From: Rhyacichthys aspro
Lineage: Eukaryota > Chordata > Actinopteri > Gobiiformes > Rhyacichthyidae
Assembly: GCA_036850595.1 (NCBI GenBank)
Contig: CM072158.1
Location: 15,639,422 to 15,703,421 of the forward strand
DNA length: 64,000 nucleotides
Direction: 5' to 3'
This document shows positions 22,854-33,900 of this stretch, piece by piece. The notes under the pieces are model-generated. The model was not told the origin of the DNA. It saw only the letters and a list, made by a program, of their open reading frames with translations, and did no database searches. A program made the position numbers and the translations under genes. Numbering within the stretch: the stretch's first letter is position 1; each line of letters starts with the position of its first letter.

Positions 22854-24422
22854 CATTCTTCAAAAAAAAAAGTCTTGCTTTTGTTTTGGCCAGAAGTGAT
22901 TATTCTCCATTCTATTCTCAGATTATTCTCAAGATGAAGTGAGGAAGTGCTGTTAACAAGAATGCCAGAAGTGGTACAGTACAACTTCAGTTTCCAGCTT
23001 TTTTGGAAACACAAGTCAGGATTCTCTTGGTAGCCAACCTCACTTTTTAAACTACACTAACTGAACATGAACTGAACTGTTAAATTAGTGTCAATGAAGC
23101 CAATTTACATTTGTTCAAGTTTACATTTCAGTGCCCACTGATGCTGAATGCAGATACATCAGCATCACCAAGCAGCAATCAGGAAGTATATGAGCTTCTT
23201 GCTATGCCCTGTGAAAAAAAATGGTTAGGCAGATGACGTGAGAGACAACGTTGTTTACAGTAACATAACAAAGACTGTCACATAGTAAGGCATCCGACGA
23301 TCCAAAAACAGATCGCTTACCAACTAAACATACTGTTCTAATGCTGGTCTGACTGTGCTTAAAGACAGAGCTTTGCAGTCGTGTGGCTAACTCCATTCAG
23401 ATGTCCTGATGTCCATAACTCAGTGATTGATTGATAAGTGGTTGCAGTGGTTAAACAATGGATTACCTTACACAATGTGTTACGTGTCATTAATAACCTA
23501 GCACGTTAAAAATGTAAGATAAAGAATTCCAGAAGTGAATATGATTCAAACTAGCCACACGTAAGGTCTGAAGAGGGTCTTATATGCATATTCTGTTTAT
23601 TTGACCATGTTTTATCAACTCCTTTTACCAGATTTCAGCCAGTGTAATGTTAAAATGTTTCTGTGTGCCTTTTACTGTGCTGCGTGTATTTTGTATACCT
23701 GCTGGTAGTGAGTATAATCACATCTGACCAGCTCTGACACATCTTTCACACATCGAACAAATTCCAAGTGACATTTTACCAGGCTGTCGAGCCGAAGCTC
23801 CTCTATAAATGCACCCCTCTCTGAATAAACCTGTCCACACACCAACCCCGCGGTAACTAAAAGCAGGAAGCACGACCCTATATTTTCTGCATATGGTCAG
23901 AGAAGAAAGACTAGCTCCTGTGTTCCTTGCTCTAAACACCAAATTTCACAGTAAGGGACTCTCTCCGCTGAGATATAAAATGCTCACAGTTTGCTCAGAA
24001 ACGCTGTCATTATGCTCAAAAGTGATACTTAGCAAAGTTGGATGAGACGTTCACGTGCCAGCACAGGGAAAGAGGAGAACATTCTTCCATGAGTTTGGCT
24101 CTGAAAAAGGACAGTTTGTCTCATCAGCTGAATGGAAATCTACTCTCAACTCTCTGTAGATCACTTATTGGTATAATATACACACTGTCTCAAAGAGTTT
24201 TAGTTACTAATGCTTTCGGTAGTCCCTGGGACATAAATGTTCCCAGCACTAACGTATGCCAGGATATGTACTTAATAATCATGTGAAACGCTATTTTTCA
24301 TTTTGTTTTTCTTCATGTGGTGATTTCTATCTCCTAAATCAAATCTGGTAACATCTTCAGGATGTCAATAGCCCTTTAGTCTGCAGAATCACATGTGGAT
24401 TTTCTCCTGCCCTGTGTCCATA

Positions 24423-24546
24423 CATGCACCAAAAGTTTAGTCTGTCAGGAGATAGTCCAGATGGTTTTCCTGAGCAATGGGGGATGGGTAGCAATCTCAA
24501 TTTTTGCTGCAAAAATCTTAATTTTAGTCTAGACTTTTGGTGCATG
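24423..24546. repeat. Inverted repeat, 14-bp arms, 96-bp spacer
   Basis: CATGCACCAAAAGT (24423-24436) and its exact complement ACTTTTGGTGCATG (24533-24546); pairing continues imperfectly inward (TTAGTCT / AGTCTAG). Could be the ends of a very small non-autonomous element, but no target duplication was seen. Confidence 0.5.
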
Positions 24547-25028
24547 ACCACGGTTAATGCTTTAATATGAACAGTACGTGCATTCAAAACTTGCTTTAAG
24601 TGGAAGGTTATGTGCAAACAAGCTACAGAGGGTATAGGGCTTCTGGGATCTGTACACTCCGCTAACAGCACCAGTCAAACAATATAAACGTGACCAAGAC
24701 ATCCTGAACAACATGTCCACCATTGAATAATTTTTAGATATGGTTCATACATGACACCCACACTAGGCGGACAGCAGGAGATAAAACTGACGGAATTTGT
24801 GTTGTCTGAGTGAACATGTGTAAAGTGAGCTCATGTTTTAAGCACCATATAATGCTGGAGTCTTTTATGACATCCCAAAATACCAGCGCAGCTACATCAA
24901 GGCAAGACGAAGTTAAAAATCTCAAGAGAAAAAAGCTCTGCAAGACTGCAACTTTGAGTTTTGTAGACCTTTGTAGTCCCATCCACTGCCCAAACCTGGA
25001 ATAGAAAATGTAAACCGGTAACAATGAT

Positions 25029-25302
25029 ATATATAGTAATGTGCAAAAGTTTTAGGCAGGTGTGGGTATAAAAAGTAAAGTAAACTAGAGTATGTTTATT
25101 TTGATTAGTTTACAAAATACAAAGTAAAAAAAAAACAAAAACACACAAGATGATTCTAAATCAAATCAACAGTTAAAACCATTTTTCCATTTTGTGACTT
25201 GATAAAAAAAAAAAAAAAAAATTAAATGTATATTGTTGACATCATTTTTACTTTACTGCATATCTTCACATCTGCCTAAAACATTTGCACATTACTATAT
25301 AA
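25029..25302. mobile_element. Tc1/mariner-type MITE, about 274 bp
   Basis: The left end ATATAGTAATGTGCAAAAGT continues TTTAGGCAGG (to 25060). The right end, read in reverse complement, is ATATAGTAATGTGCAAATGT then TTTAGGCAGA. Pairing extends inward through TGTG and AAAAGTAAAGTAAA, giving long terminal inverted repeats of about 60 bp. The 'GTAATGTGCAAAAGTTTTAGGCA' type end is familiar from fish mariner-like elements. TA-rich flanks fit TA target choice. The interior is A-rich with no open frame. Confidence 0.85.
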
Positions 25303-26480
25303 TTTTCATCAATATGTTTTTGTTATATTATGTTCCCTGAAGTTACTCGAAAGACCACCTTTACTGGGCATCAGTGAAGCTAGAACACATGGGAGAACTG
25401 TCAGATTCGAGTGATTATGGCCGACTGTGTATTATTCCAAGTAAATGAGAGTCTACCTACACTTATGGCCAACCAAAAAAAAAAAAAGGAAAGGGAGGAT
25501 AAATGCTCTTGACTCGGGCCTTTGGTTCACCGCTCCATTTCTTGACCTCCACACCCTCGGTAGCCGCATCCATCTTCCTCCAGTTCAAAGCTCAAAACCT
25601 CGTGCTTATTGCCCACATCACAGTGCAACCCTACTCCCTTCGCGGCAACTGCTTAGCAACATTCATCTTCTCTCATTAGTTCCTGTGCAAAAACCTCAGC
25701 GCTGTCCCACCTTGAGGTCAAACCAGGCCGGCACATTCATAAACAGGTTTCTGTCTCAGCTGGCCAACAATAACACAGCTCTCGCCATTAAGAAATACCA
25801 AAGTCACACGCTTACAGTGGTTTAATTCTCACAGAATTCCAGCAGGTCGTTTGGAATGATGAATGGAACTGGGCTTCTTTTTCCTTTTTTTTCCACCCTT
25901 GCCTCATTACGTCTTTGTGTTTCCAACGCTCCACCTTAGACACAACAGTCCGTGTTATGGCTACTCCGCTCTTAAAGGCAAGTAGGGCTGATAAAGACAT
26001 ATTTTGTGGAAGTGGGCCGTTGTGTTATCTACAGAAATATGGGAACAATCTCAGAAATGAAATGCACAGAGATACACAAGGGATCCGGCGGAGAATGAAA
26101 TCCCTTTTACAAACAAAAGATAGCTTTTGTCGTTCAGATGCTGAAGAAAAGCAGCACTTATTCCCTGTTTTTCATTCAACGGCTCATGGACATTTACTTG
26201 GTGGCTTAGTTTGAGGAATAATTTAATAATGCAGTGTAAAAAAAAGTTACTTATTGCCTTCATTTTAGTTGTGCCGTGTTAAGCTTAAAAGTGACTGGGT
26301 AGAACTAACTTGAAATATTATTGATCCTGATTGGACAGCTGACAATCAAGTTGCCATTTTCTTTAACCGTGCTTATGTTGCAGCATTAAGAAGTTTGTTA
26401 TTTATGGCTAGAGAAGGAAAATAGTTTTAGTCAGAATGCAATGTAGGACTTTTCTATGTCAGCATCAGATGGGCCTTTTA
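25303..26480. other. Gene-free segment between the MITE and the duplicated region
   Basis: Contains short A-rich runs and a mildly GC-richer stretch around 25.5-25.75 kb. I see no exon or identifiable element. Confidence 0.45.
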
Positions 26481-26489
26481 TGATTAATG

Positions 26490-26690
26490 AATAGAAAACA
26501 ATTACAAAACACTGCAACAGATGAATATCTTTTAAATTGATAGGATAGAAAAATGTAACATTCAGGGTCAATGTTATGTTCCCACAGCGGCAAGTCAAAG
26601 CTGAGAACAAAGTGTCAAGATGTCAAGGGTTCAAAGACACGCTCAAGGGCTGGAGAACTAACATTGTCATTTTTCATGAGTGGTCAATAA
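26490..26690 (+). repeat. Local repeat, copy A (partial unit)
   Basis: Matches the second half of units B and C: ACAGATGAAT..., TTCAGGGTCAATGTTATGTTCCCAC, AAGTGTCAAGATGTCAAG, CTCAAGGGCTGGAGAA and TTCATGAGTGGTCAA. The corresponding words lie at about 29725-29925 and 30510-30665. The first half of the unit was not found upstream. Confidence 0.6.
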
Positions 26691-27036
26691 TAATCATTGG
26701 ATAACAACATAGCGTCATCCTGTAAATATCTGCGCCTCATTAAACATTGTGTCGAAGCATAGCCAACATTTATCTATGTTTAATTTGCTTCCCATTTCTC
26801 TTTTTTTTTTTGGTCTTTTTTCAACTGTTTTGCTGTAAAATAAGATGTATTTTGCACTGGAATAACCTATTTCCTTGGTTTGTTTTCTTGGTCCTTTGTT
26901 GTTGACATCATGGTCGACCAATGGGACAGCTCCTTTTTACCAGAAGTGACTTTCATTGGGCGAAATAAAATCCCTGATCATTTTCATCTATTTAAATCCT
27001 TATTTATGAAGCCTAGATCACATCTTAAGGTCTAAT

Positions 27037-27090
27037 TTTTTCACAGATGATTCCTGTTAAAGTAAGCTGTTAGGTGATTAAACTGTCAAA
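27037..27090 (+). repeat. Dispersed repeat fragment (pair with 22782-22853)
   Basis: Second copy of the fragment described at 22782-22853; same orientation, one short internal indel. Confidence 0.55.
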
Positions 27091-27489
27091 CTAAATGCAA
27101 CAGTAAAAAAAATAATGTAATGGATTGAAATTAAAAAACAAGAATGGACCAGTGGCCATACATTTATACATGAGACAATCAGAATGACCTGAAAAACTTG
27201 AAAAAGGACTTTAAAAACTGTGAACTGCGACATGCAAATGTGTGTAAGAGTTTGTTTTAGTTTTTTTTTAAATGGAAATGAAAAGGGTTGTTTGCATAGC
27301 TATCTAGACAGCTAAAAACAACACATTATAAAATCATAATAGATGCTGAGTTTCACAAGCCCGCGCTGTGCGGAGGTCACACAGTGGCACAAACGACAAA
27401 GTGCTGGGCAGGAAGTAGACGGAGGGTTAAGTAAGGGTGGCGGCTGGCGCTGCTACTGATTTCCATGGGTTTGGATGAAAAGTGGCTGT

Positions 27490-27618
27490 CTTTTTATAGC
27501 TCGGCGGCCGGGTGGGGTCACAGGGTATGAGCGGCTCTCTCATGCAGCAGTCAGTGTGTGGGAGTGTGGAGCCGGTTCACAGGCAGACAGACAGATGGAC
27601 TGACAGGAAGAGACAAAG
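27490..27618 (+). promoter_or_regulatory. Candidate TATA promoter with first exon and donor
   Basis: A GC-rich islet in AT-rich DNA holds TTTTTATAGC (27491-27500), a TATA-like box, followed at the expected distance by GC-rich sequence with no further TATA-like word. A splice-donor-like AAAG|GTAATG follows at 27618/27619. This would give a roughly 90-nt first exon starting near 27525. It contains one short frame from the ATG at 27542 that stops after about 24 codons, so any exon is probably non-coding. No downstream partner exon could be identified. Confidence 0.3.
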
Positions 27619-28883
27619 GTAATGAGGCGGAGAGAGGAAAAAACAAAACCAGTTGTGTTTGTAGAAGCGGGTTTTATTGCCGTGTTGAAATATCACATCA
27701 GAAGCGGTTTATGGATACTGTTAAATTTGCAAAAACTTGACACCAAAGTGGTGGAGGCACCAAAAAATGTTGCAGTCATTAGGTTGTTGTCTTTTTCCAG
27801 AAAGTGTTACATAAAACACAGCAACACAAAAATGGTGTCACAAATGATAGGTTACTTGTGATTTTTATGGATGTTGCATCAAGCAGCACAGTGGAAACAA
27901 CAGAAGTCCGACAATAAAAGTAAGTTGTGTATTGCAGCACTCAGTTTTGAAGTAAAGTAAAAGCATTCTTTAATAGAAACAATGAAACAATACGAAATGA
28001 GAATGACACTAAGTTTTATATGTTTTTTTGTGTGTGAGTATAATCTGTAATTACATAAAGCCCACGCCCAAAAGACCCAGAACTGTGTCTGTTTTATTTT
28101 ACTGTTTAAATTAAGGCGTGTATATTGCATTTAATTACATTAGATGATTTTTCCAACTCGGAAATGCATATAAAGCGCCAAAGTCAGAAGGAAGGGTGGA
28201 GGCACTTTGAGTGTACATTAACGCTTTGGACAAACATTGCTCAGATGCTTGGCTGATGTGACATTCTGCTCATGCGTTCAGAGTGAATTTGTTCTTTACC
28301 TTTAGTGGTATTTAAAATAGGCTCAATTAACTTAAAAATGCCTCAATGTTATAAATTGTTTCCATTTTCAGAGAAGGTCTATTCCTCTATTGAACACATG
28401 ATCAAAGTGAGCAAAATTCAACACTTTAACTTTAACTTGTCATTTCTAAAATAGACATGTTGTTGCTATACTATGCCCCTCACAAGCTGAATTAAAACCA
28501 TAGTTGTTGTTGCCAGATTGGTATTTTAAAACCAACATAAGCCACAGGAAATAGAATGTACTTTCCTCAGGCTGTTCTGTTTTTTTTTTTTATTGTCATA
28601 TTAATTCAAACTTACATGACACCATAAGAAATCTCCAGGGATTCTCAGGCAAAGAAAGGGGAATGCTCATGCATGAATCACTTACTCCCCTGTGATTCTT
28701 TGTCAATTCAGGAAGTGCCCATAGGAGCTGAACAAATGAACTGAGACAAAGACAAACCGCTGCCAAAAAGTGACAAACAAGGCCTCTTCACCAACCCATC
28801 CCAGTCTCAGGCCACTTCTACAGCCACTCAGCTCTTCAAACTGCCTTTACCAAGTGTTGTGCTAGACCAGTGACTGTGATCTA

Positions 28884-30000
28884 ATGCAGAAGGAAGTCAT
28901 CTGTACAGCATTATGGATAGGATCGATTTTTCCCCTGCCAATATCAGCTACAATACATATGACACAAGCGCAGAGGGAATTTAAGTGTTACGCAGGGTTC
29001 ACCCTTTTCTGTTTTGCAGCTGGGGAGATAAAAACCAGAACACCAGGTGGGCCTTGTCAGCCTGGAGAAAAACGAGTGTCATAATTTGAGCAAATTAAAA
29101 ATAAAACTGATGTTGATGCATTTTGTCTGAAGGATAGTTTGAGTGAAACTAAGCTTTACTGTGGTGTCAAATCGGATTTAAATCTTTGACAGTGTTGTTG
29201 GTTCAGAAAGCTGGACACAAAACAGCAGACCAATCACATGGCTTTTATAAACACTTCTTGATTATTGACAGCTTCCCTCTCAGTGAAATGTGCCAAGAAT
29301 GTTGAAGTTTTTGATATTAGGAAAGATATAACAGCATAGCATCAGAAACCAACACCTTGGGAATCATGTGAACATTTTAAAGAAAAACACCCTGTCTCAT
29401 CTTTAAAATACATTGGAACTGAACATGTTCAACTCCCCAGAAGAGGAGGAGAGAAAGTTTTTACATTCATACTCTCCAGACCCTCTTTCCAAAAGGTTTA
29501 AATCAAGAGTATGATATTAGACATTTTTTATACTCATATGAATATCCATTAAATAAAGGGGTCAACATTATTTTTATTTTTTATTTAACCAATTGGTGAA
29601 CAGAACCGATAAATGGTAGTGACGTGTGAGAAAGTTTGACCTGAGGATGATCCATGTAGGATTGAAATGTTGTCAAGTGTGCAGGCATTACTTCATTTTT
29701 CTATAAGGAAGGAAATACAAATCACTTTGAGCTAGAACAGATGAATGTCCATTGACCAGATGGTGTGAAAATACATGATATCCAAGGACACTGTTACATT
29801 CCCAAAGGGAGAAGCACGTGCTGTGTGAAAAGTGTCAAGATGTCAAGAGATCAAGACAAGCTCAAGGGCTAGAGAAGTAATGACGTCCGGTGTCAGTGTC
29901 ATTCTTGGTGAGTCTTCAATCAAAACAACAGTCGGTACAAACAAGAGAAGGTGAGGAAGTTGACTGCTAACACTAAAGACCTTTTAGAAGATTCTCAAGG
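28884..30000 (+). repeat. Local repeat, copy B (long unit with internal insertion)
   Basis: The first about 98 bp (from ATGCAGAAGGAAGTCATC) match unit C at roughly 90%. The following 150 bp match far less well. The tail (29725-30000: ACAGATGAATG, TTACATTCCC, AAGTGTCAAGATGTCAAG, ACACTAAAGACC) matches units A and C. The middle, roughly 29.3-29.7 kb, has no counterpart in C and probably is an insertion; its end near 29640 reads CTGAGGATGATCCATG...GAAATGTTGTC, typical of transposon-derived fish sequence. The protein frame open in C is closed here by a TAA. Confidence 0.6.
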
Positions 30001-30070
30001 AAACTGCACCACACACTGAACCAAAAGCATCTAAGCGTTTAACAAAAAACACACTACATATGTATATATA

Positions 30071-30770
30071 TGCAGAGGGAAGTCATCTGTACAGCATTAT
30101 GGGTGTGATCGATTTTTCCCCTGCCAATATCAGCTACAACACATATGACACAATCGCAGAGAGATTTGTTGTTGTTGAGTTGAGGGTCATACAGGGTTCC
30201 TTCGTTCTGATTTCTGCTCTTCCTGCACCAGCTGGGCCTGGTCATCCTGCAGAAGTAATAACTGAGATTGACATTAAAACAAAATGTTTATGTTGATGGA
30301 GATTTGGAGGCATCATTAAAACCTTTAACAGTGTTGCTAGTTTAATGCTGGAAACATACAAGACCCTCAACTCAGTAGTACAAGTCAGTAACAATGTGCA
30401 TGTGTATTCAAATGACTGGCTACATTATAATTCATTTGTTACAAGAATGCTTCATATAATGTATGTGACTTTTTATGATCACTAAATAGACAAATTACTT
30501 TGAACTACAACAGCTGAATGATTTTTAAATAGATGATGTAAAAACACTTAACAACACATAATATTCAAGGTTACACGGTTAGTCCCAAACCAACAAATCC
30601 AAGATGACAAGGGGTCAAAGTTGTAAAAATGTATGGTTTCTGTGTCACTGTTCATGAGTCAAAAATTGACCTCATGTCTTTTAAAAATAGTTCACACAAA
30701 AGCCAAATCTAAACTGAGAACACTAAACCACCTAAAAGGCCTCCAAGTTCATTTAAGGTGCAAATAAAGA
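30071..30770 (+). repeat. Local repeat, copy C (short unit with open frame)
   Basis: Same order of blocks as unit B without the middle insertion. From an ATG at 30060 a 78-codon frame runs to 30296 and includes I-D-F-S-P-A-N-I-S-Y-N-T-Y-D-T, the part shared with copy B. I do not recognise the peptide. Whether this is an old exon duplicated with its surroundings or a transposable-element fragment cannot be told from the window. Tail block ACACTAAACCACC at about 30720 matches B at about 29970. Confidence 0.55.
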
Positions 30771-30919
30771 TGTAAAATGTTGTTGTATATAGTTAAACAA
30801 AGTCCAAACAAGATTTTCAGTAGTGTGTTTTCACACATCGGTCTATCTTGGAACAATAGACACTTAAAGCTCAATAGAATCCAGTTATAGAAGCCATTTT
30901 AGTTTTATTACTTTCTGAT

Positions 30920-31185
30920 CTTACAGCTGCCCAGAGAAGACAAACTGAGCACTACGAGAGGAGAAGCACTCACTCTAATGTTAATTTAAGCACACATTCT
31001 TGCATGAAGGTCTAGGACATTTACGAACATGTTTAATTTTTTGTTTAAATCAACTCACCATCAGGCCATAGACAACAGCATGTCCCTGCAGGGCTACCAT
31101 AGCTACATGCTCTAAAAAGGGATTGTGAGGTGTGGAATTGCAATCTACCAAAAGAAGCCTAAAACTACACATTTGACCTTTTCAT
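30920..31185 (+). repeat. Dispersed repeat copy (pair with 8475-8765)
   Basis: Plus-orientation copy of the element found inverted in the tent5 intron. Shared words: GACAAACTGAGCAC, CACACATTCTTGCATG, CTCACCATCAGG, CATGTCCCTGCAGGGC, CTACCATAGCTA, TGTGAGGTGTGGAATT. Slightly more decayed than the intronic copy. Confidence 0.7.
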
Positions 31186-32689
31186 TTTTATATTGTCAAA
31201 TATAACATATTGTGCAGGTTCACTTATAGGTTATGTGTGTTTCTTTTGTCTGTCAGCTGTAGGTTTGATTTCCCTAATGTATTCTCTATGGAGTGAGGTC
31301 TGTAAGTGCAGACACATGGAGACAAGCATCAAGTTAAGGTCTTTTGGACTGACAAAATACCATCTGTAACTGCAGCTAAAATAAAACTATGTTTTGTTCT
31401 CTTCTTTGGCCAAAGTATAAAGATTTTTTTTCAAATCGAAACTTTTGTGAGCCCCACCATTGAGCAGCATACAGGGACCGTCAGGGAGTCTGTTAATCAT
31501 GTCCATGCAACCGCTGAGAGAAAGCCTTGTCCTGCTTTACCCTCCGCAGGCACAGCCTGACCATACAAGCCTCTTAGTGGGAAGGCTTGTCTACATTATA
31601 GGGCACTGTAATGACAAAAACAAGCCGGAGACTTGGGAGCAGAACACAGCTCTTGGGTTTCCAGTAGTGGCTGCCTACTGTGTTTCAGTTCCCAGGCTTC
31701 TTCTTTGTCCCTTTTAGTCAAAGTACCACCAGGAAACAAGCTCTTTTATGGCACTGTGGCTCACAGGCCACCAATAACACAATAGCAGCTGCCAGGTATA
31801 GATAGCGTAGCACAACAAGGTGTAAGCCCACCTGAGTCTGGGGAGCAGGATAACGGTAAGTCAGCGTGCTGCTACTTTAGCTCTGGTGCCAAGAGGGAGG
31901 CCCGCATCAGGCAAGGACAGGCTGCGTTTGTTAGTGAATAGGCCATTTAGCTAGTGGAATTTAAACATGTTGATACTGGCTCTTTTCTTTAAAGTCTGTA
32001 AAGCCCAGGTTGCAGATATATGTTAGCTTGCCTGTTGGAGTGGATGAAAGCTTTAATATTGATAACAATTTCTTAAAATACACAATTAATAATGAATGAG
32101 CCTATTCAAGAATGTGACTGATATGGTTGTCATTCAGCTGCATAGAGCACTGAGCATAGAGGGTAGAGAAAATATGGAGAGAACTTTACACACGTATAAT
32201 TACTTCCTTATAACATAATAGTGGAGCTTACATTGCTGAAAATATGACTTAAACGGATAAGGAACGGAAGGAAACCCAAGCACCAGAAGGACTCCACAGG
32301 TAGACATTGCAATACCTGGCATTGTACCCAAGACCTTGTTGCCCTGCCAGTATTTCAGTTGGGTAATGTAACCTAGTATAGCACAGCCTAACATGACATA
32401 GCATACACTGACTTAGCATAATGTAATGTAATGCTACGTATCATCAAAATTAAGCTTTATTTTTTCTATGCATAGTAAGTAAAAAAAAGTAACAACTATT
32501 AGTAACATAATATCAAAGTAAAGTAAGGCTGTATAGCATGATTCCTGTAAATATATATATAGTGTATTACTGCATCATTTTTCCTGTCTTAACTAAGCAA
32601 CAGAACTGATTTGTTTTTTTTGTGGACTCATTTTTGACATTTTGCAGCTGCAGTTGATGCTGTACAAATGCCTCGATGAACTGGTAGCT
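31186..32689. other. Gene-free segment
   Basis: Contains a mildly GC-richer stretch around 31.45-31.95 kb and short AT-rich runs near 32.4-32.57 kb. No exon or element recognised. Confidence 0.4.
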
Positions 32690-32830
32690 GTGTGGTTTGG
32701 TTGCATACCATGGGTGCTAATTCACTCAGCAGTGAGTCTCAGGTTTAGTTCTCCTCTGGCTGGACCCACTGTATGTCATTAGCCTACTCTATTTCCCCAC
32801 ATTTCCTTTCACCTGCTTCTGTCCAAGAAA
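32690..32830 (+). repeat. tRNA-derived SINE remnant
   Basis: GTGAGTCTCAGGTTTAGTTC resembles a decayed tRNA B-box region (GGTTCGAATCC). It is followed by GGCTGGACCCACTGTATGTC and then ATTAGCC...TCTATTTCCCC, matching the familiar fish SINE layout with a 'TGCATGTCATTCCCC..CTCTCCCC' stretch after the B box. The A box is not clear. Confidence 0.5.
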
Positions 32831-32941
32831 AGTCGGGCACGCAGCTACAGATAACATCTGAATGAACACACGTCAGGTACGTCACATTTACACTTATCTG
32901 CTCCCATACCGATAATTGTACTCAATTTAGTTTTTTTTAGA

Positions 32942-32954
32942 AGGTCAAAGGTCA
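32942..32954 (+). promoter_or_regulatory. Perfect DR1 nuclear-receptor site
   Basis: AGGTCA-A-AGGTCA, the canonical direct repeat spaced by one base bound by PPAR/RXR and HNF4-type receptors. It lies in non-repeat-looking DNA 21 kb downstream of the gene. Sequence match only. Confidence 0.5.
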
Positions 32955-33769
32955 AGGCTGTTCAACTTTTGCTCTGTCCTCTTGCCCGAAGTATACATTT
33001 TAATAATTAGCATTTCAGCCTATTCACTTCTAGACTAATAATCAATTAAAACTATTGATGATTCAAATTCAAATTTGAGATGACTTTTTTATTAAAATGT
33101 ATACTTAGACGTCACTACTTTTCCAAATCTGGAGAAACCTCATTCCAAATGTTAAATCTCTGTCTGTAAAGCCATTATTGCCAGCTCAGTTTGCATTCAT
33201 TGGTCAGATGGTCCATTCTGTCCATTAACCATTATAACCGTTATGGCTTGCCATGTTGAAACTTGGGCTGCTCAATATGTACATATGGACCCGTGTTACT
33301 ATGTGTATTGTATATGTGTATACTGGGCACAATATGTATTGAGGAGATGATTGGTAAGTGACGTAGGGCTGTGTAAAAATAATCTTGAGCAGCAAGTATT
33401 GACTTTGGTGGGCAATTTCACAGTTAATTATCATGCAAGACACTGGGAAGTATTCTATGCCTTGGTATTCTTATCCCAATAGAAGAGACCAGAGACTAGC
33501 TTATGTATCGCACTGTGCTCTCAGTAAATTGAGATATATGTTATTATCCAAGTGGCCTTGCTGATTATAGATTACCACACATGTGCTTGTACCCATACAT
33601 ACAATTGGGTTGCACCTGGGCCCACATCATTCACTTGTACCCCAGGAAGCATGCCATGCCTGAGCACAACTGGAAATATTTACATTATAGTCTAGCCAGC
33701 CATTCTTTTTTTTTCTATACAAAGATCAAGTCCAGTACCTGTTAATTTGAGTTGGATTTAACCAACTAA

Positions 33770-33900
33770 GATTAAACAAAGAGAGACATAAAAACTCAGA
33801 ATTCAGTGGGAAGTACCAATTTACAGAGAATAAACTGCCTCTGGTCCAACGCAATTCTAAAAGCACACCAATCATAAAAATAAAGCATGGCCATAAAGGC
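33770..33900 (+). repeat. Dispersed 'AATAAACTGCCTCTGG' repeat, copy 1
   Basis: Shares CAGAATTCAGTGGGAAGTACC and AGAATAAACTGCCTCTGG, then ACACCAATCA, with copies at 47640-48000, 49690-49815 and 62030-62145. Family unnamed; probably a non-autonomous DNA element because the copies lack A tails and carry paired CCAATCAGA words. Confidence 0.65.
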
